Below, in pieces: positions 25,752 through 35,569 of a stretch of DNA of 64,000 bases (positions are counted from its first letter, which is position 1; each line of letters starts with the position of its first letter). The notes under the pieces were generated by a model, which saw only the letters and a list, made by a program, of their open reading frames with translations, searched no databases and was not told the origin of the DNA. Source of the DNA: Azospirillum sp. TSO22-1 (GTDB lineage: Bacteria > Pseudomonadota > Alphaproteobacteria > Azospirillales > Azospirillaceae); the NCBI RefSeq assembly GCF_003116015.1, contig NZ_LGQZ01000058.1:1-64000 (forward strand), written 5' to 3'. The translations under genes and the position numbers were made by a program.

Positions 25752-27428
25752 TCACCCCGCGCTGACCTCCGCCACGAAGCGGCGCACCTCGTCCTTCAGG
25801 CGCTCGGACTGGTTGGACACGCTCTCCGCGCCGCTGGTCACCTCCCGCATCTGTGCGCTGGTGGTCGACACGGTGGTCGACAGCGCCTCGACGCTGCTGG
25901 TGACGCGGCGCGAGTTGTCAGCCGCCGCGCGGGCGCTGGCGAAGATCTGGTGGGTCGCCGCCTCCTGCTGCTGCACCGCCGAGGCGACCTCGCCGTTCAG
26001 CCCGCTCAGGCTCTTGATCAGCGCCGCGATGCCCTCGATGGCGCCGATGGCGTTGCCGGTGGCCGCGCGGATGGCGCCGACCTGCGCCTGGATGTCTTCG
26101 GTCGCCTTCGCCGTCTGGTTGGCCAGCGACTTGACCTCCGAGGCCACCACGGCGAAGCCCTTGCCCGCTTCGCCGGCACGGGCGGCTTCGATGGTGGCGT
26201 TGAGGGCCAGCAGGTTGGTCTGCCCGGCGATGGAGTTGATCAGCTCGACCACCGCGCCGATCTGCTCGGCCGCGGAGACGAGGCCGGAGACGATGCCGGT
26301 GGTGTTGGCGGTCTCGGTCACCGCGCGGGCGGCGGTCTGCGCGGCGCTCTCCACCTGACGGCTGATCGCGGCGATGGAGCTGCGCAGCTCCTCGCTGGCC
26401 TGCGCCGCGGTCTCGACGCTGATCGAGGCGCCCTGCGCCGCGCCGGCGGCGGCGTGCGCCTGCTCGGTCGCGGCGGCGGCGTCGCCGGCCAGAGTGGCGG
26501 AGCGGCCATGCAGCGAGGTCGCGGCGCTGCTCAGGCCGGCGACCACCTCGTCCATGGCGCGGGCGAACTGGGTGGCGCGGGCGGACAGGCGCTCGCGCTG
26601 CTGGTCGCGGGATGTCCGCTCGTGCTCAAGGTTCTCCGCGGTGTCGCGCGCCGACGCCAGCGTGGCGGCGAGGCCGCGGACGGTGCGGGCGATGTCGCCA
26701 ATCTCGTCCGGGCGCCCGGCGTGCGGCACGTCCACCGCGTAGTCGCCGCTGCCGATGCGGCCCAGCACGTCGCGCAGCTGCAGCAGCGGCCCCGACAGCC
26801 CGCGCGCCACCCACACGCCGACGCCGACGCTGACCGCCAGCACCAGCACGGTGAACAGCAGCTCGCGCGCGGCGCGGGCGCGGAACTCCTCGTCCACGTC
26901 GTCGGTGTAGAGGCCGGTGCCGATCATCCACTGCCAGGGCTGGTGGCCGGTGGCGTAGGCGATCTTCGGCGACGGCGTGGCGCCGTCGCTGCGGGCGTAG
27001 TGGTAGGCGACGAAGCCGCCACCCTTGCGCGCCGCCTCGGTCATCAGGACGTTGTAGCGGACCTTGTAGGGGTCCTCGCGGTCCAGGAAGTTCTTGCCCT
27101 CGAGCTGCGGCCGCAGGCCGTGCACGAGCAGCAACCCCTGGAAGTCGTAGACGAAGAAGTACTCCCCGTCGCCGTAGCGCATGGCGCGCACGGCGGTGCG
27201 GGCCTGGTCCTGCGCCTGCTCGCGCGTCAGCTTGCCCTGCTTCTCCAGGTCGCCGTACAGCGCGATGACCGAGCTGGCGGCATCCACCATCTCCTTCACC
27301 TTGGCCTTGCGCTGTTCGAGCAGCGCCTCGCGCATGCCCGTCAGGTGGACGCTGGCTCCCGCCACGGCGCCGAGCAGCGCCACGCCGAACACCAGCAGCA
27401 GCAACCGCATTCCGATCTTGAGCTTCAT
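25752..27428 (-). CDS. Methyl-accepting chemotaxis protein with sCache_2 sensor domain
   Basis: The 558-residue receptor has an N-terminal membrane segment (about 5-30), a periplasmic single-Cache domain and a second membrane segment near 190-210. Typical sCache_2 features are [14 protein letters not shown], the [12 protein letters not shown] loop and [18 protein letters not shown] domain and a long signalling coiled coil follow, with the hairpin [20 protein letters not shown]. It starts only four bases after the stop of the histidine phosphatase-like gene, so it is the last gene of a four-gene operon that starts with the MFS gene. Its ligand may be the substrate or product of that operon's hydrolase. 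Confidence 0.93.
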   Translation of the reverse strand: MKLKIGMRLLLLVFGVALLGAVAGASVHLTGMREALLEQRKAKVKEMVDAASSVIALYGDLEKQGKLTREQAQDQARTAVRAMRYGDGEYFFVYDFQGLLLVHGLRPQLEGKNFLDREDPYKVRYNVLMTEAARKGGGFVAYHYARSDGATPSPKIAYATGHQPWQWMIGTGLYTDDVDEEFRARAARELLFTVLVLAVSVGVGVWVARGLSGPLLQLRDVLGRIGSGDYAVDVPHAGRPDEIGDIARTVRGLAATLASARDTAENLEHERTSRDQQRERLSARATQFARAMDEVVAGLSSAATSLHGRSATLAGDAAAATEQAHAAAGAAQGASISVETAAQASEELRSSIAAISRQVESAAQTAARAVTETANTTGIVSGLVSAAEQIGAVVELINSIAGQTNLLALNATIEAARAGEAGKGFAVVASEVKSLANQTAKATEDIQAQVGAIRAATGNAIGAIEGIAALIKSLSGLNGEVASAVQQQEAATHQIFASARAAADNSRRVTSSVEALSTTVSTTSAQMREVTSGAESVSNQSERLKDEVRRFVAEVSAG

Positions 27429-27432
27429 CGTC

Positions 27433-28029
27433 CTACTCCTCGGTCCTCGTCACGCGCTCGGTGCGCGGTTCCTCTGTTTCATGGATTTCAGCAACCCAGC
27501 GGCCCGGCGCGGCGCGCGCGAAGCCGACGACCGCGCAGTTCCCCAGCTCCACGCCCGGCCGCCCGGCCAACCGGTGCAGCAGCACACGGGCCACGCCCTT
27601 GCTGCCGACCAGCAACGGCCAGTCGCCCAGGCTCGCCTCCAGCTCCGCCACGCCGGCCAGCACGCGGGCGGCGAAGTCCGCCTCCGCCTCGCCGCCGGGC
27701 GGGGTGCGTCCCTCGGCGATCCAGGCGCGGGTCTCGGCGATCGGCAGGCCGTTCCAGGCGCCCAGCGTGCGCTCGCGCAGCCAGCCGCGCGTCACCATCG
27801 GCACCTTCAACGCCGAGGCGAACACCGTCCCGGTCACGGTCGTGCGCTCCAGCGGCCCGGCGATCACCAGCCGGCACGGCCGGCCCGCCGCGGCGAAGCG
27901 CTCCGCCGCCGCCTCGGCGTCGGCGAGGCCGCGCGCGGTCAGCGGCACCTCGCGGTCGCCGCCACAGCGCACGCCCAGCAGGTTGTCCGGCGTCTGGCCG
28001 TGACGGACGAAGTGGAAGCCCTCGCTCAT
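27433..28029 (-). CDS. Histidine phosphatase superfamily protein, second catalytic His apparently absent
   Basis: The 198-residue protein has the phospho-His motif [10 protein letters not shown] at its start and [10 protein letters not shown], as in cofactor-type phosphoglycerate mutase/CobC-like phosphatases. The later motif, normally SHGG with the second catalytic His, reads [13 protein letters not shown], with Lys where His is expected. Activity may therefore be altered or lost; another His could substitute. It lies ten bases after the alpha/beta hydrolase gene and four before the chemoreceptor. Role in that operon unknown. Confidence 0.8.
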   Translation of the reverse strand: MSEGFHFVRHGQTPDNLLGVRCGGDREVPLTARGLADAEAAAERFAAAGRPCRLVIAGPLERTTVTGTVFASALKVPMVTRGWLRERTLGAWNGLPIAETRAWIAEGRTPPGGEAEADFAARVLAGVAELEASLGDWPLLVGSKGVARVLLHRLAGRPGVELGNCAVVGFARAAPGRWVAEIHETEEPRTERVTRTEE

Positions 28030-28039
28030 CCCCGCCCCC

Positions 28040-29239
28040 TCAGCGGAACAGCACGCGGTCTGGGCCGGGCGTCCAGCCGACGGTGCTCTCCTTCGGCCAG
28101 GCGTCGGGGGCGCGCAGCCAGCCCTTCAGCGCCTCGATGTGCAGCGGGTCGCTGAGCGTCGGCGTGTGGCCGACCTGCGGGATGTGCAGGACGCCGACCC
28201 GCGGCTTGGCGAGCATCCGCTCGATGGTCGAGTCCAGCAGCGCGTCGGTCATCAGCCCGTGCACCTCCAGCACCGGGCAATCGATGCGCTGCCAGTCGTC
28301 CCACTGGTCGTGGTCGTGTCCAGCCTCGTCGCGGTAGCTCTGCAGCGCGCGGATGTCGTGGCGGTAGACGCGGCCGCCGTTCTCCTCCGACCAGCGGGTC
28401 TGGTGGAAGCTGTTGTGCAGCAGCACCGTGTCGTCCACCGGCCCGTCGTTCTTCTGCGAGGCGCCGGTGCGCCGGAACAGCTGCGCCGGCTGGCGGAAGA
28501 CGTAGTGGCGAGCCACCGATTCCGCGCGCCGCCGCCGCCTCTCCACCGGGATGAAGGGGCCGATGTCGTTGAGGATCAGGCGGTCCACCAGATGTGGCGC
28601 CTCGCTGGCCACCCGCATCGCCACGCAGCCGCCGAGCGACGAGCCGATCAGCGTCACCCGGCCCAGCCGCTTGTGGCGGATCAGCGCCATCACCTGGGCA
28701 ACATTGCTCTCGAAGCTGTAGTCCGACTGCTCGGTCAGCCAGCCGCTGCGCCCGCGCCCGGCCCAGTCCAGGCACAGCACGTGGTACTGGTGCGACAGCG
28801 CCTTCGCCAGATAGTCGAAGCGCCGCGCCGCGTTGGCGATGCCGCCCAGGCACAGCAGGGTCGGCCGCAGCGGGCTGCCCCACTCCGTGTAGGCGAGGCG
28901 GACGGTGTAGTCGGCGCGCAGCCGCTCCACCGTGCCGGTCTGCAGCACGGCCGGGTGCGTGTAGTCGAAGTGGCGCAGCACGTGGCCGCTGCCGATCAGC
29001 GGTTCGACGGCGCGCATCACCTTGTCGTAGTCCTTCCAGCCCATCTGCTCGGGCGAGGCGATCCCCAGCGCCCGCAGGATGGCGGCGAGCGCGGCCATCG
29101 GCTCGGCGTCGGGCCGGTCGGTGTTGCTCGGCGCGAAGTGCGGCGCCGCGACGGGCGGTGTCCGCTCCGCAACCAGATGGTCGTGCATGGGCGTCATCGC
29201 TTCTGTGGTGGGTTTACGGCGGATCCGGGCGAGGCTCAT
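28040..29239 (-). CDS. Alpha/beta hydrolase
   Basis: The 399-residue protein has an alpha/beta hydrolase fold over about residues 110-385: oxyanion region CLGGIANAARRFD, nucleophile elbow LIGSSLGGCVAM and catalytic His in IPQVGHTPTLSD. A roughly 100-residue N-terminal extension precedes it. The start ATG 29239 overlaps the MFS stop (ATGA). No signal peptide is seen, so it should be cytoplasmic and act on a compound brought in by the transporter. The ester, lactone or C-C bond it cleaves cannot be read from sequence. Confidence 0.88.
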   Translation of the reverse strand: MSLARIRRKPTTEAMTPMHDHLVAERTPPVAAPHFAPSNTDRPDAEPMAALAAILRALGIASPEQMGWKDYDKVMRAVEPLIGSGHVLRHFDYTHPAVLQTGTVERLRADYTVRLAYTEWGSPLRPTLLCLGGIANAARRFDYLAKALSHQYHVLCLDWAGRGRSGWLTEQSDYSFESNVAQVMALIRHKRLGRVTLIGSSLGGCVAMRVASEAPHLVDRLILNDIGPFIPVERRRRRAESVARHYVFRQPAQLFRRTGASQKNDGPVDDTVLLHNSFHQTRWSEENGGRVYRHDIRALQSYRDEAGHDHDQWDDWQRIDCPVLEVHGLMTDALLDSTIERMLAKPRVGVLHIPQVGHTPTLSDPLHIEALKGWLRAPDAWPKESTVGWTPGPDRVLFR

Positions 29240-30870
29240 GGGGCACCCTCCCCGACGGTCTGCGGGAGCGCCGCGGCGTCCCGCACGAACACGGCGCAGA
29301 ACGCCGCGGAGGTCAGCAGGCTGAGCACGCCGAGCGCCCCCAGCGCCGCCACCGCGCCGAACCAATCGGCCAGCGCCGCGGCGATCACCGGGCCGAGCAC
29401 GGCGCCGGCGCGCTCCAGCAGGCGGTAGATGGCGAAGACGCTGGTGCGGCCGATGCGGGCGCACTCGGCGCGCGCCACTTCGGGCACCAGGGCCAGCTGC
29501 GTGGCGTTGTTGAGCGCGTGCGCCAGCCCCAGCGCCGCGACGCCGGCCAGCACCGCCGCCGGTCCGGGCGAGTGCAGCACCGCCAGCGCGCCGCCGCCGC
29601 CGACCAGCCCGCCGGCCCCGGCGAACAGCGCGTGCCGGCCGCTGCGGTCGGCCATGCGCGACAACCAGGGGCCGAGCAGTACGATGGTCAGCCCGTACGC
29701 CATCATGGTGCGGCCGATGGTGGCCGGCGTCGCGCCGAGGTCGTGCAGGTGGACCGGCACCAGATAGAACAGCCAGCCGGTCAGCATCACCTTGGTCGGC
29801 ACCGAGGAGAGCAGCAGCAGCGCCTGGAAGCGGCGGTTCGCCAGCACCAGCGCGTAGTCGCGCCACGCCACCGCGCGCTCCGCCCGCTCCGGCGCCTCGG
29901 ACGGCAGCAGCCCCCGGGCGGCCAGCGCCGAGGCCAGCGCCAGCGCCGCCGATACCCAGAACACCGTGCGCGGCCCGAGATGATCGGCGAGGATGCCGCC
30001 GACGGGCGCGCCGCACAGCCCGGCGACCACCACGGCCACGACGAACTGCGCCATGCCGCGCGCCCGGTCCTGCCGGCCGGTGTGACGGGCGATGAAGCCC
30101 TGCGCGCCGATGAACATCACCGCGTAGCCGAGCGCGCAGGCGCTGCGCCAGACCAGCAGCTCGGGCAGCGTCTGCGCCGCCGCCGTGCCGACGAACCCCG
30201 CCACCGCCGGCAGCGTGCCGAACAGCAGCGTGCGCCGGCTGCCGAAGCGGTCGGCCCAGACGCCCGCGAACGGCGTGAACACCGCGACCAGCAGCATGAA
30301 CAGCGCGATCGGCAGCCCCATGGCCAGCGTGTCGGACAGCCCGGGCAGCGGCGTGTACAGCTCGCGCACGTAGAGCGGCAGGAAGGAGCGCGACAGCTCC
30401 TCCGCCAGCATGAAGAGGAACAGCGCGGCGCGGATTCCGGCGAGGCTCCCCACGCCCTCCCCCGGCGCGACCGCCGTGCGGGCGGCGAGCAGCCGCAGGG
30501 CCTCGTGCGCCAGCAGCAGCACGACCAGCAGCACCACCGCGGCGTCCGCGGCCAGGAGCTGCGCCGCCTCGGCGCCCATGGCCGCCAGCGCGCCAAGCGT
30601 GACCGTCCCCGCCGCCGCCCCGGCCAGCGCCAGCCCGCGCAGCGGTGCGCGCGCCACCGCATCGAAGAGGGCCGGCGCCCGCCGCGCCAGCAGGCCGACC
30701 GCCGCGAGCATTGCCGCAATCAACGCAACCAGTTGGAACGCAAGGACCGAATCTTCTTTATTAAAAGTCGAGGCAAACTTTGCGTAATCGAGGTAAGCGG
30801 CCAACCCGGCCGCGAGCAGCGCCAGAAGCACAACCATTAAACACGGGGATCTTGTCCAATAATTCCTCAT
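29236..30870 (-). CDS. MFS transporter with extra N-terminal hydrophobic region
   Basis: The roughly 544-residue protein has about 12 membrane segments in its MFS core (loop motif GVWADRFGSRRTLLFG). About 150 residues precede the core, with four or so further hydrophobic stretches starting at CLMVVLLALLAAGLAAYLDY. I chose ATG 30870, seven bases after GGAG; GTG 30891 is the alternative. It is the first gene of the operon continuing with the hydrolase, phosphatase-like protein and chemoreceptor. The unusual N-terminal part may be a fused membrane sensor or a second domain. Confidence 0.8.
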   Translation of the reverse strand: MRNYWTRSPCLMVVLLALLAAGLAAYLDYAKFASTFNKEDSVLAFQLVALIAAMLAAVGLLARRAPALFDAVARAPLRGLALAGAAAGTVTLGALAAMGAEAAQLLAADAAVVLLVVLLLAHEALRLLAARTAVAPGEGVGSLAGIRAALFLFMLAEELSRSFLPLYVRELYTPLPGLSDTLAMGLPIALFMLLVAVFTPFAGVWADRFGSRRTLLFGTLPAVAGFVGTAAAQTLPELLVWRSACALGYAVMFIGAQGFIARHTGRQDRARGMAQFVVAVVVAGLCGAPVGGILADHLGPRTVFWVSAALALASALAARGLLPSEAPERAERAVAWRDYALVLANRRFQALLLLSSVPTKVMLTGWLFYLVPVHLHDLGATPATIGRTMMAYGLTIVLLGPWLSRMADRSGRHALFAGAGGLVGGGGALAVLHSPGPAAVLAGVAALGLAHALNNATQLALVPEVARAECARIGRTSVFAIYRLLERAGAVLGPVIAAALADWFGAVAALGALGVLSLLTSAAFCAVFVRDAAALPQTVGEGAP

Positions 30871-31384
30871 AAACCGGCTCCAGCGGCGCACTCTTCGCCC
30901 TCAAGTGCGAGTCACGCTAGGCGGGCAACTCCAAAGATTCGGTAAACCGTTTTCGAATTCGAACGATATCTCGCCGTTTCATTTTGCATATCCCTGTATG
31001 AAACGGGGCATCTCTCATTTTTACTTATTGGAATGAAGCAATTGCGCCTCAACGACGGCGACCATCTGTAACATTAATTATAAGATTTCGAAGGGTTGAT
31101 CGGCCGCCGGCATCGTTACGCTCAGGCGACAGCACTTTCCTCCACCAAGGGAAAGATTCGCTCATGCGGAAGCGGCTTCGTGCATGTCATCTAAAACTTC
31201 AAACGCATGACAAGCACGGCATCCTAACGTGCTCGTACGATTTATACTTTGATGAACCTATATTTTTGGCAATACAGCAAGGACATTGGCGCTCCATTGC
31301 TTGCCGATCTATGGTATTCGCTCGGAACGCATACCATCGTATGCTCATGTGCGTGACGGGCAACGTGAGAGCTGGAGGGTGGAG
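30871..31384. other. Divergent intergenic region, AT-richer
   Basis: The 514 bases separate the MFS operon (minus) from a chemoreceptor gene (plus) and hold promoters for both by position. An inverted repeat CCGTTTCAT (30974-30982) / ATGAAACGG (30998-31006) with a 15-base loop is the clearest element and could be an operator. A frame at 31164-31400 has no recognisable product and overlaps the chemoreceptor start. Confidence 0.5.
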
Positions 31385-33070
31385 ATGGGAAATTCGATGA
31401 CCGGCATCCGCGGCAAGCTGCTCGCTCTGCCCCTGCTCTCGGTCGGCGCCTTGGCGGTCCTGGCCATGCTGCTGCTTCTCGATCTGCGCGGCGCGCTGGT
31501 GGACGCCAGCAAGGCGCAGACCCGCGCGCTCGTCGAAAGCGCGGTGACCATGGTCGGCAACTTCGAGACGCAGGCGGCCAAGGGCGCCATGCCGCTGGCG
31601 GACGCCCAGCGGATGGCCAAGGACGCGCTGCGCGCGATCCGCTATTCCGGCAACGAGTATTTCTTCGCCGTGGACGAGAAGGGCATCGCGCACGTCCACG
31701 GCGCCCGTCCCGACTTCGAGGGCAAGAGCTTCTGGGAAGCCAAGGACCCGAAGGGCACCTTGTTCATCCAGGCGCTGATCGCCGGCGCGCAGCGCGGCGG
31801 CGAGGCCGTCGACTACGTCTGGCAGAAGGCCGGCTCGGACGTTCCGTCGCCGAAGATCGGCTACGCGCGCAAGACCGCCGGCTGGGGCTGGGTGCTCGGC
31901 ACCGGCATCTATGTCGACAACATCGACGCGACCTTCCACGACAAGCTGACCAAGGCGGTGGCCGTCACCCTGGCGCTGGTGGTGGTGGTCGCCGTCGTCG
32001 TGCTCTTCGCCAGCCGGTCGGTGAGCCGCCCCATCCTGCTCCTGGCCGGCAACATGCAGGCCCTGGCGCACGGCGACCTCGGCGTGCGGGTCGAGGGCGC
32101 GCAGCGCCGGGACGAGATCGGGACGATGGCCAACGCGGTGCAGGTCTTCCGCGACCACATGGAGCGCACGCGCACGCTGGAACACGAGGCCCGCGAGGCC
32201 GAGAGGAAGGCCGAGGAGGAACGCAAGGCGGCGATGGTCCGGATGGCCGACCAGTTCGAGGCGAGCGTGCGCGGCGTCGTCCAGGCGGTGTCCTCGGCCG
32301 CGACCCAGTTGCAGGCCAACGCGCAGAGCATGTCGTCCATCGCGCAGGAATCCGCCCGCGCCTCCGGTTCGGTGGCCGCGCTGACCGCGCAGGCGACGAC
32401 CGACCTGCAGACGGTCGCCGCGGCGTCGGAGGAGATGAACAGCTCCATCGGCGAGATCAGCCGGCAGGTCAGCGACGCGTCGCGCATCTCCCGGGGCGCC
32501 GTCGACGAGGCGGAGCGGACGAACGCGTCCGTCGAGGGCCTCGCCACGGCGGCCCAGCGCATCGGCGACGTGGTGAGCCTGATCCAGAACATCGCCAGCC
32601 AGACCAACCTGCTGGCCTTGAACGCGACGATCGAAGCCGCCCGTGCGGGCGAGGCGGGCAAGGGCTTCGCGGTGGTCGCCAGCGAGGTCAAGCAGCTGGC
32701 CAACCAGACCGCCAAGGCCACCGACGACATCTCCGCCCAGGTCTCGGAAATCCAGGCGCAGACCGGCGGCGCGGTCGAGGCCATCCGTCGGATCGGCAAG
32801 ACCATCGCCGACGTGAACGGCATCTCCGGCGCCATCGCCGCCGCGGTCGAGGAGCAGAGCGCGGCGACCGCCGAGATCGGCCGCAACGTCCAGGAGGTGG
32901 CACACGGCGCCCGCATGGTGAACGGCACCATCAGCGACGTGAGCCGGGGCGCGGCGGAGGCGGACTCGGCGGCCGGTCAGGTGCTCGCCGCGGCGCGCGA
33001 CCTGTCCGGCATGGCCGAACGCCTGCGCCAGGAGGTGGACACCTTCATCGCCCGCGTCCGCACCGCCTGA
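31385..33070 (+). CDS. Methyl-accepting chemotaxis protein with sCache_2 sensor domain
   Basis: The 561-residue receptor has a membrane segment at about 12-35 and a periplasmic sCache_2 domain with YSGNEYFFAVDEKG, the HVHGARPDFEGKSF loop and WGWVLGTGIYVDN. A second membrane segment (about 195-215), HAMP and the signalling domain with [20 protein letters not shown] follow. I use ATG 31385, just after GGAGGG; ATG 31397 is possible. It resembles the receptor at 25752-27428 in architecture and reads away from that operon. A short GC hairpin (33074-33086) separates it from the convergent next gene. Confidence 0.93.
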   Translation: MGNSMTGIRGKLLALPLLSVGALAVLAMLLLLDLRGALVDASKAQTRALVESAVTMVGNFETQAAKGAMPLADAQRMAKDALRAIRYSGNEYFFAVDEKGIAHVHGARPDFEGKSFWEAKDPKGTLFIQALIAGAQRGGEAVDYVWQKAGSDVPSPKIGYARKTAGWGWVLGTGIYVDNIDATFHDKLTKAVAVTLALVVVVAVVVLFASRSVSRPILLLAGNMQALAHGDLGVRVEGAQRRDEIGTMANAVQVFRDHMERTRTLEHEAREAERKAEEERKAAMVRMADQFEASVRGVVQAVSSAATQLQANAQSMSSIAQESARASGSVAALTAQATTDLQTVAAASEEMNSSIGEISRQVSDASRISRGAVDEAERTNASVEGLATAAQRIGDVVSLIQNIASQTNLLALNATIEAARAGEAGKGFAVVASEVKQLANQTAKATDDISAQVSEIQAQTGGAVEAIRRIGKTIADVNGISGAIAAAVEEQSAATAEIGRNVQEVAHGARMVNGTISDVSRGAAEADSAAGQVLAAARDLSGMAERLRQEVDTFIARVRTA

Positions 33071-33086
33071 CCTGGGGCGGCGCCCC

Positions 33087-34478
33087 TCAGCGCCGCCAGT
33101 CCAACCCGGCCTGCCGCATGCGCTCCCAGAACCCGCGCTTCTGGCGGTGGCGCGCCGCGAGGTCGCGCCGGTACGCGTCGGCCGGCGGATGCCCGGCCCA
33201 GTCCACCACCGCACCGGACAGCCGCTCGGCCGCCTCCAGGTCCATCACCGCGTAGCCGTAGGCCGCCGCCTGCCCCTGCTCGAGCACGCCGTCGGCCAGC
33301 CGGCGGCGCAGCAGCACCGCGGCCAGCGGGTGCGCCCCGGCCAGCCGCTCGGCCGCCGGCCGCAGCACGCGGTAGAGCTGTGGGTTGACGTCCTGCACCC
33401 GCTCGCGCACCAGCGCCGCGGCGGCGTCGAGGTCGTGGCGGACCAGCAGGTCCAGCGCGCCGTGCACGTCGGCGTGGCCGCGCGCCAGGGCGACCGCGTC
33501 GGCCAGCGCCGCCGGGCGCTCGGCCGCCGGCAGCGCCTCCAGGTACTCCTCCAGCACGGTCGGCGACAGCGTGCGGGCGAACAGCGCGCGGCGCTGCGCC
33601 TGCGCCTGCGCCTGCCGGCCCAGCCGGTGCAGGATGCCGATGCGCAGCCGGTCGATGTCGCCGCGCCGCCAGTCCGGAACCTCGGCCCGCTCGGTGCGTT
33701 CCAGCGCTTCCTCCAGCCGGCCGGCGGCGGCCAGCCGCTCGCAGATGTCGTTGACGGCGACGGACTCCGTGCCGGCCAGCTCGTGCAGGGCGATGAAGCC
33801 GTCGAGGTCGCCGCGCGCGTCGGCGATCTCGATCAGCACGCGGATCAGTTCCGCCTCACGCCAGCTTCCCGGATCGGCGGACAGCGCGCCCAGACGGTGG
33901 CGGATCAGCCCCTCCAAGGCGTCCAGGCCGACCGGACCGAGCGCGTCACGGAACACCGGCACCACGTCGTCGCGCACGCCATGGTCGTTCTCGGCGAACA
34001 GCTCGAACACCCCCTCGGCGACGCGGCACGGATCGCGGTCCGGCACCGCCGCCCAGGCCCGGCCGCAATCGGCCACGGCAAGCCGGAAGACGTCGCCGAT
34101 CAGCCCGTCGGCATCGTCACAGCGCGCGAACACCCCGGCGTCGAGGCGCAGGAAGCGCTCCAGCAGCTCCGCCGCCCGTCGCGGCGCGCGCGGAGCCAGG
34201 TCGCCGGCAAGGGCCGCGCGCAGCCGGTCGAGCGTCGCGGCCAGCCCGCCACTCCCGGTGGTATCGCAGTCGCGGCGATCGGCGTCGATGGCACGGATGT
34301 CCGCCGCCAGCGCCTCGGCCAGCCGATCGGCCGGGCCGGCGGCCAGCAGCGCCATGTCCAGGTCGGCGGCCAGCGCCGCGTCACCCCCGGCGTGCCGCAC
34401 CAGCAGCTCGGCCAGACGCCGCGCGCCCAGTGCCGCCACGGCTTCCACGGAAAGCCCGTCCCCGTTCCTCGCGCTCAC
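33087..34478 (-). CDS. DUF6880-like protein, unknown function
   Basis: The 463-residue soluble protein is rich in helical repeats. Its start, VAALGARRLAELLVRHAGGD, and RCDDADGLIGDVFRLAVADC match my recollection of the DUF6880 family, whose function is unknown. I place the start at GTG 34478, six bases after GGGGGAGGG; the open frame continues to 34676 without coding character. TPR/HEAT-like helices suggest a protein-binding scaffold. It is a single gene between a chemoreceptor and a LysR regulator and is convergent with the former. Confidence 0.65.
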   Translation of the reverse strand: MSARNGDGLSVEAVAALGARRLAELLVRHAGGDAALAADLDMALLAAGPADRLAEALAADIRAIDADRRDCDTTGSGGLAATLDRLRAALAGDLAPRAPRRAAELLERFLRLDAGVFARCDDADGLIGDVFRLAVADCGRAWAAVPDRDPCRVAEGVFELFAENDHGVRDDVVPVFRDALGPVGLDALEGLIRHRLGALSADPGSWREAELIRVLIEIADARGDLDGFIALHELAGTESVAVNDICERLAAAGRLEEALERTERAEVPDWRRGDIDRLRIGILHRLGRQAQAQAQRRALFARTLSPTVLEEYLEALPAAERPAALADAVALARGHADVHGALDLLVRHDLDAAAALVRERVQDVNPQLYRVLRPAAERLAGAHPLAAVLLRRRLADGVLEQGQAAAYGYAVMDLEAAERLSGAVVDWAGHPPADAYRRDLAARHRQKRGFWERMRQAGLDWRR

Positions 34479-34678
34479 GACGCCCTCCCCCGCACACCAC
34501 GGCCACGCTTCCGGCATAAGCCAGTATTGCACGCGGGGTTTTACCGGATCGGCAAAAAAATATCCATGACTTGCAAATGACAGGAACGATCGCAACCACA
34601 ACGCAGCAGCGGCGGGCTTGGCCGGCGGTGGCGGACGGCGTACCATAAGCACTGCCCATTTCGTCCATGGCACCATAG

Positions 34679-35569
34679 ATGAAGTCCATCAATACCGCCC
34701 ACCTCCGCGCCTTCCACGCCGTCGCCACGGAGGGCGGCTTCACCAAGGCGGCGCGCCTGCTGCACGTCACCCAGCCGACCCTGTCGCAAGAGGTGAAGGC
34801 GCTGGAGGACGCGCACGGCGTGCTGCTGTTCGACCGCAGCCGGCGCGGCGTCGCGTTGACCGAGGTCGGGCAGGCGCTGTTCGCCGTCACCCGCCGCCTG
34901 TTCGCCGCCGAGCAGGAGGCACTGGAATTGCTGGCCGGCGTCCGGCATCTGGAGGGCGGCTCGCTGGCGGTGGGCGCCGACGGGCCGTTCCACGCCGTGC
35001 CGCTGCTCGCCGCCTTCGCCAGGCAGCACCCGGGGCCGACGGTGACGCTGTCGGTCGGCAACTCGCAGGTTCTGCTGCAAGGGCTGTTGGACACGAAGAT
35101 CGACGTGGCGGTGCTCGGCGGCGTGCCGGGCGACCCGCGCCTGACCATCGTGCCGTTCCGCCGCGACCCGGTGAAGGCGCTGCTGCCGCGCGGCCACCGG
35201 CTGGCGCGGCGGCGCACGGTGACGCTGCCGGAGATGGCGGCGGAGCGGCTGGTGATGCGCGAGTCCGGCTCGATGACCCGCACGCTGGTCGAGCAGGCTT
35301 TCGCCGACGCCGGCCTGACCCCGGCCTCCACACTGGAGATCGAGAGCCGCGAGGCGGTGGTTGAGGCGGTGGCGGCCGGCCTCGGCCTCGGCTTCATCTC
35401 GGCCGCTGAGTTCACCCCCGACCCGCGCCTCGTCCTGCTGCCGCTGGACGGGGTGCGGGTGGAGATGGAGGAGTCCGTGGTCTGCCTGCGCGAGCGGCGC
35501 CGGCTGGCCGTGGTGCGGGCGTTCCTGGAGGTGGCGCGGGAACTGGCGGCTACTTCCCCCGCGCCTTGA
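34679..35569 (+). CDS. LysR family transcriptional regulator
   Basis: The 296-residue protein has an N-terminal winged HTH (AFHAVATEGGFTKAARLLHV, then QPTLSQEVKALE) and a C-terminal effector-binding domain. It reads convergent with the 4-oxalomesaconate hydratase gene and overlaps its end by 20 bases, so it is not in the classical divergent position of a regulator of that operon. Its targets are therefore unclear; autoregulation or a distant target is possible. Confidence 0.9.
   Translation: MKSINTAHLRAFHAVATEGGFTKAARLLHVTQPTLSQEVKALEDAHGVLLFDRSRRGVALTEVGQALFAVTRRLFAAEQEALELLAGVRHLEGGSLAVGADGPFHAVPLLAAFARQHPGPTVTLSVGNSQVLLQGLLDTKIDVAVLGGVPGDPRLTIVPFRRDPVKALLPRGHRLARRRTVTLPEMAAERLVMRESGSMTRTLVEQAFADAGLTPASTLEIESREAVVEAVAAGLGLGFISAAEFTPDPRLVLLPLDGVRVEMEESVVCLRERRRLAVVRAFLEVARELAATSPAP

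Noticed and set aside
31164-31400. 78-codon frame before the second Cache receptor
   Set aside because: No good ribosome site, atypical composition and overlap with the receptor start.
34679-35569. LysR gene as direct regulator of the gallate operon
   Set aside because: It is convergent with the operon's last gene, while a GalR-type regulator lies in the divergent position at 39565.
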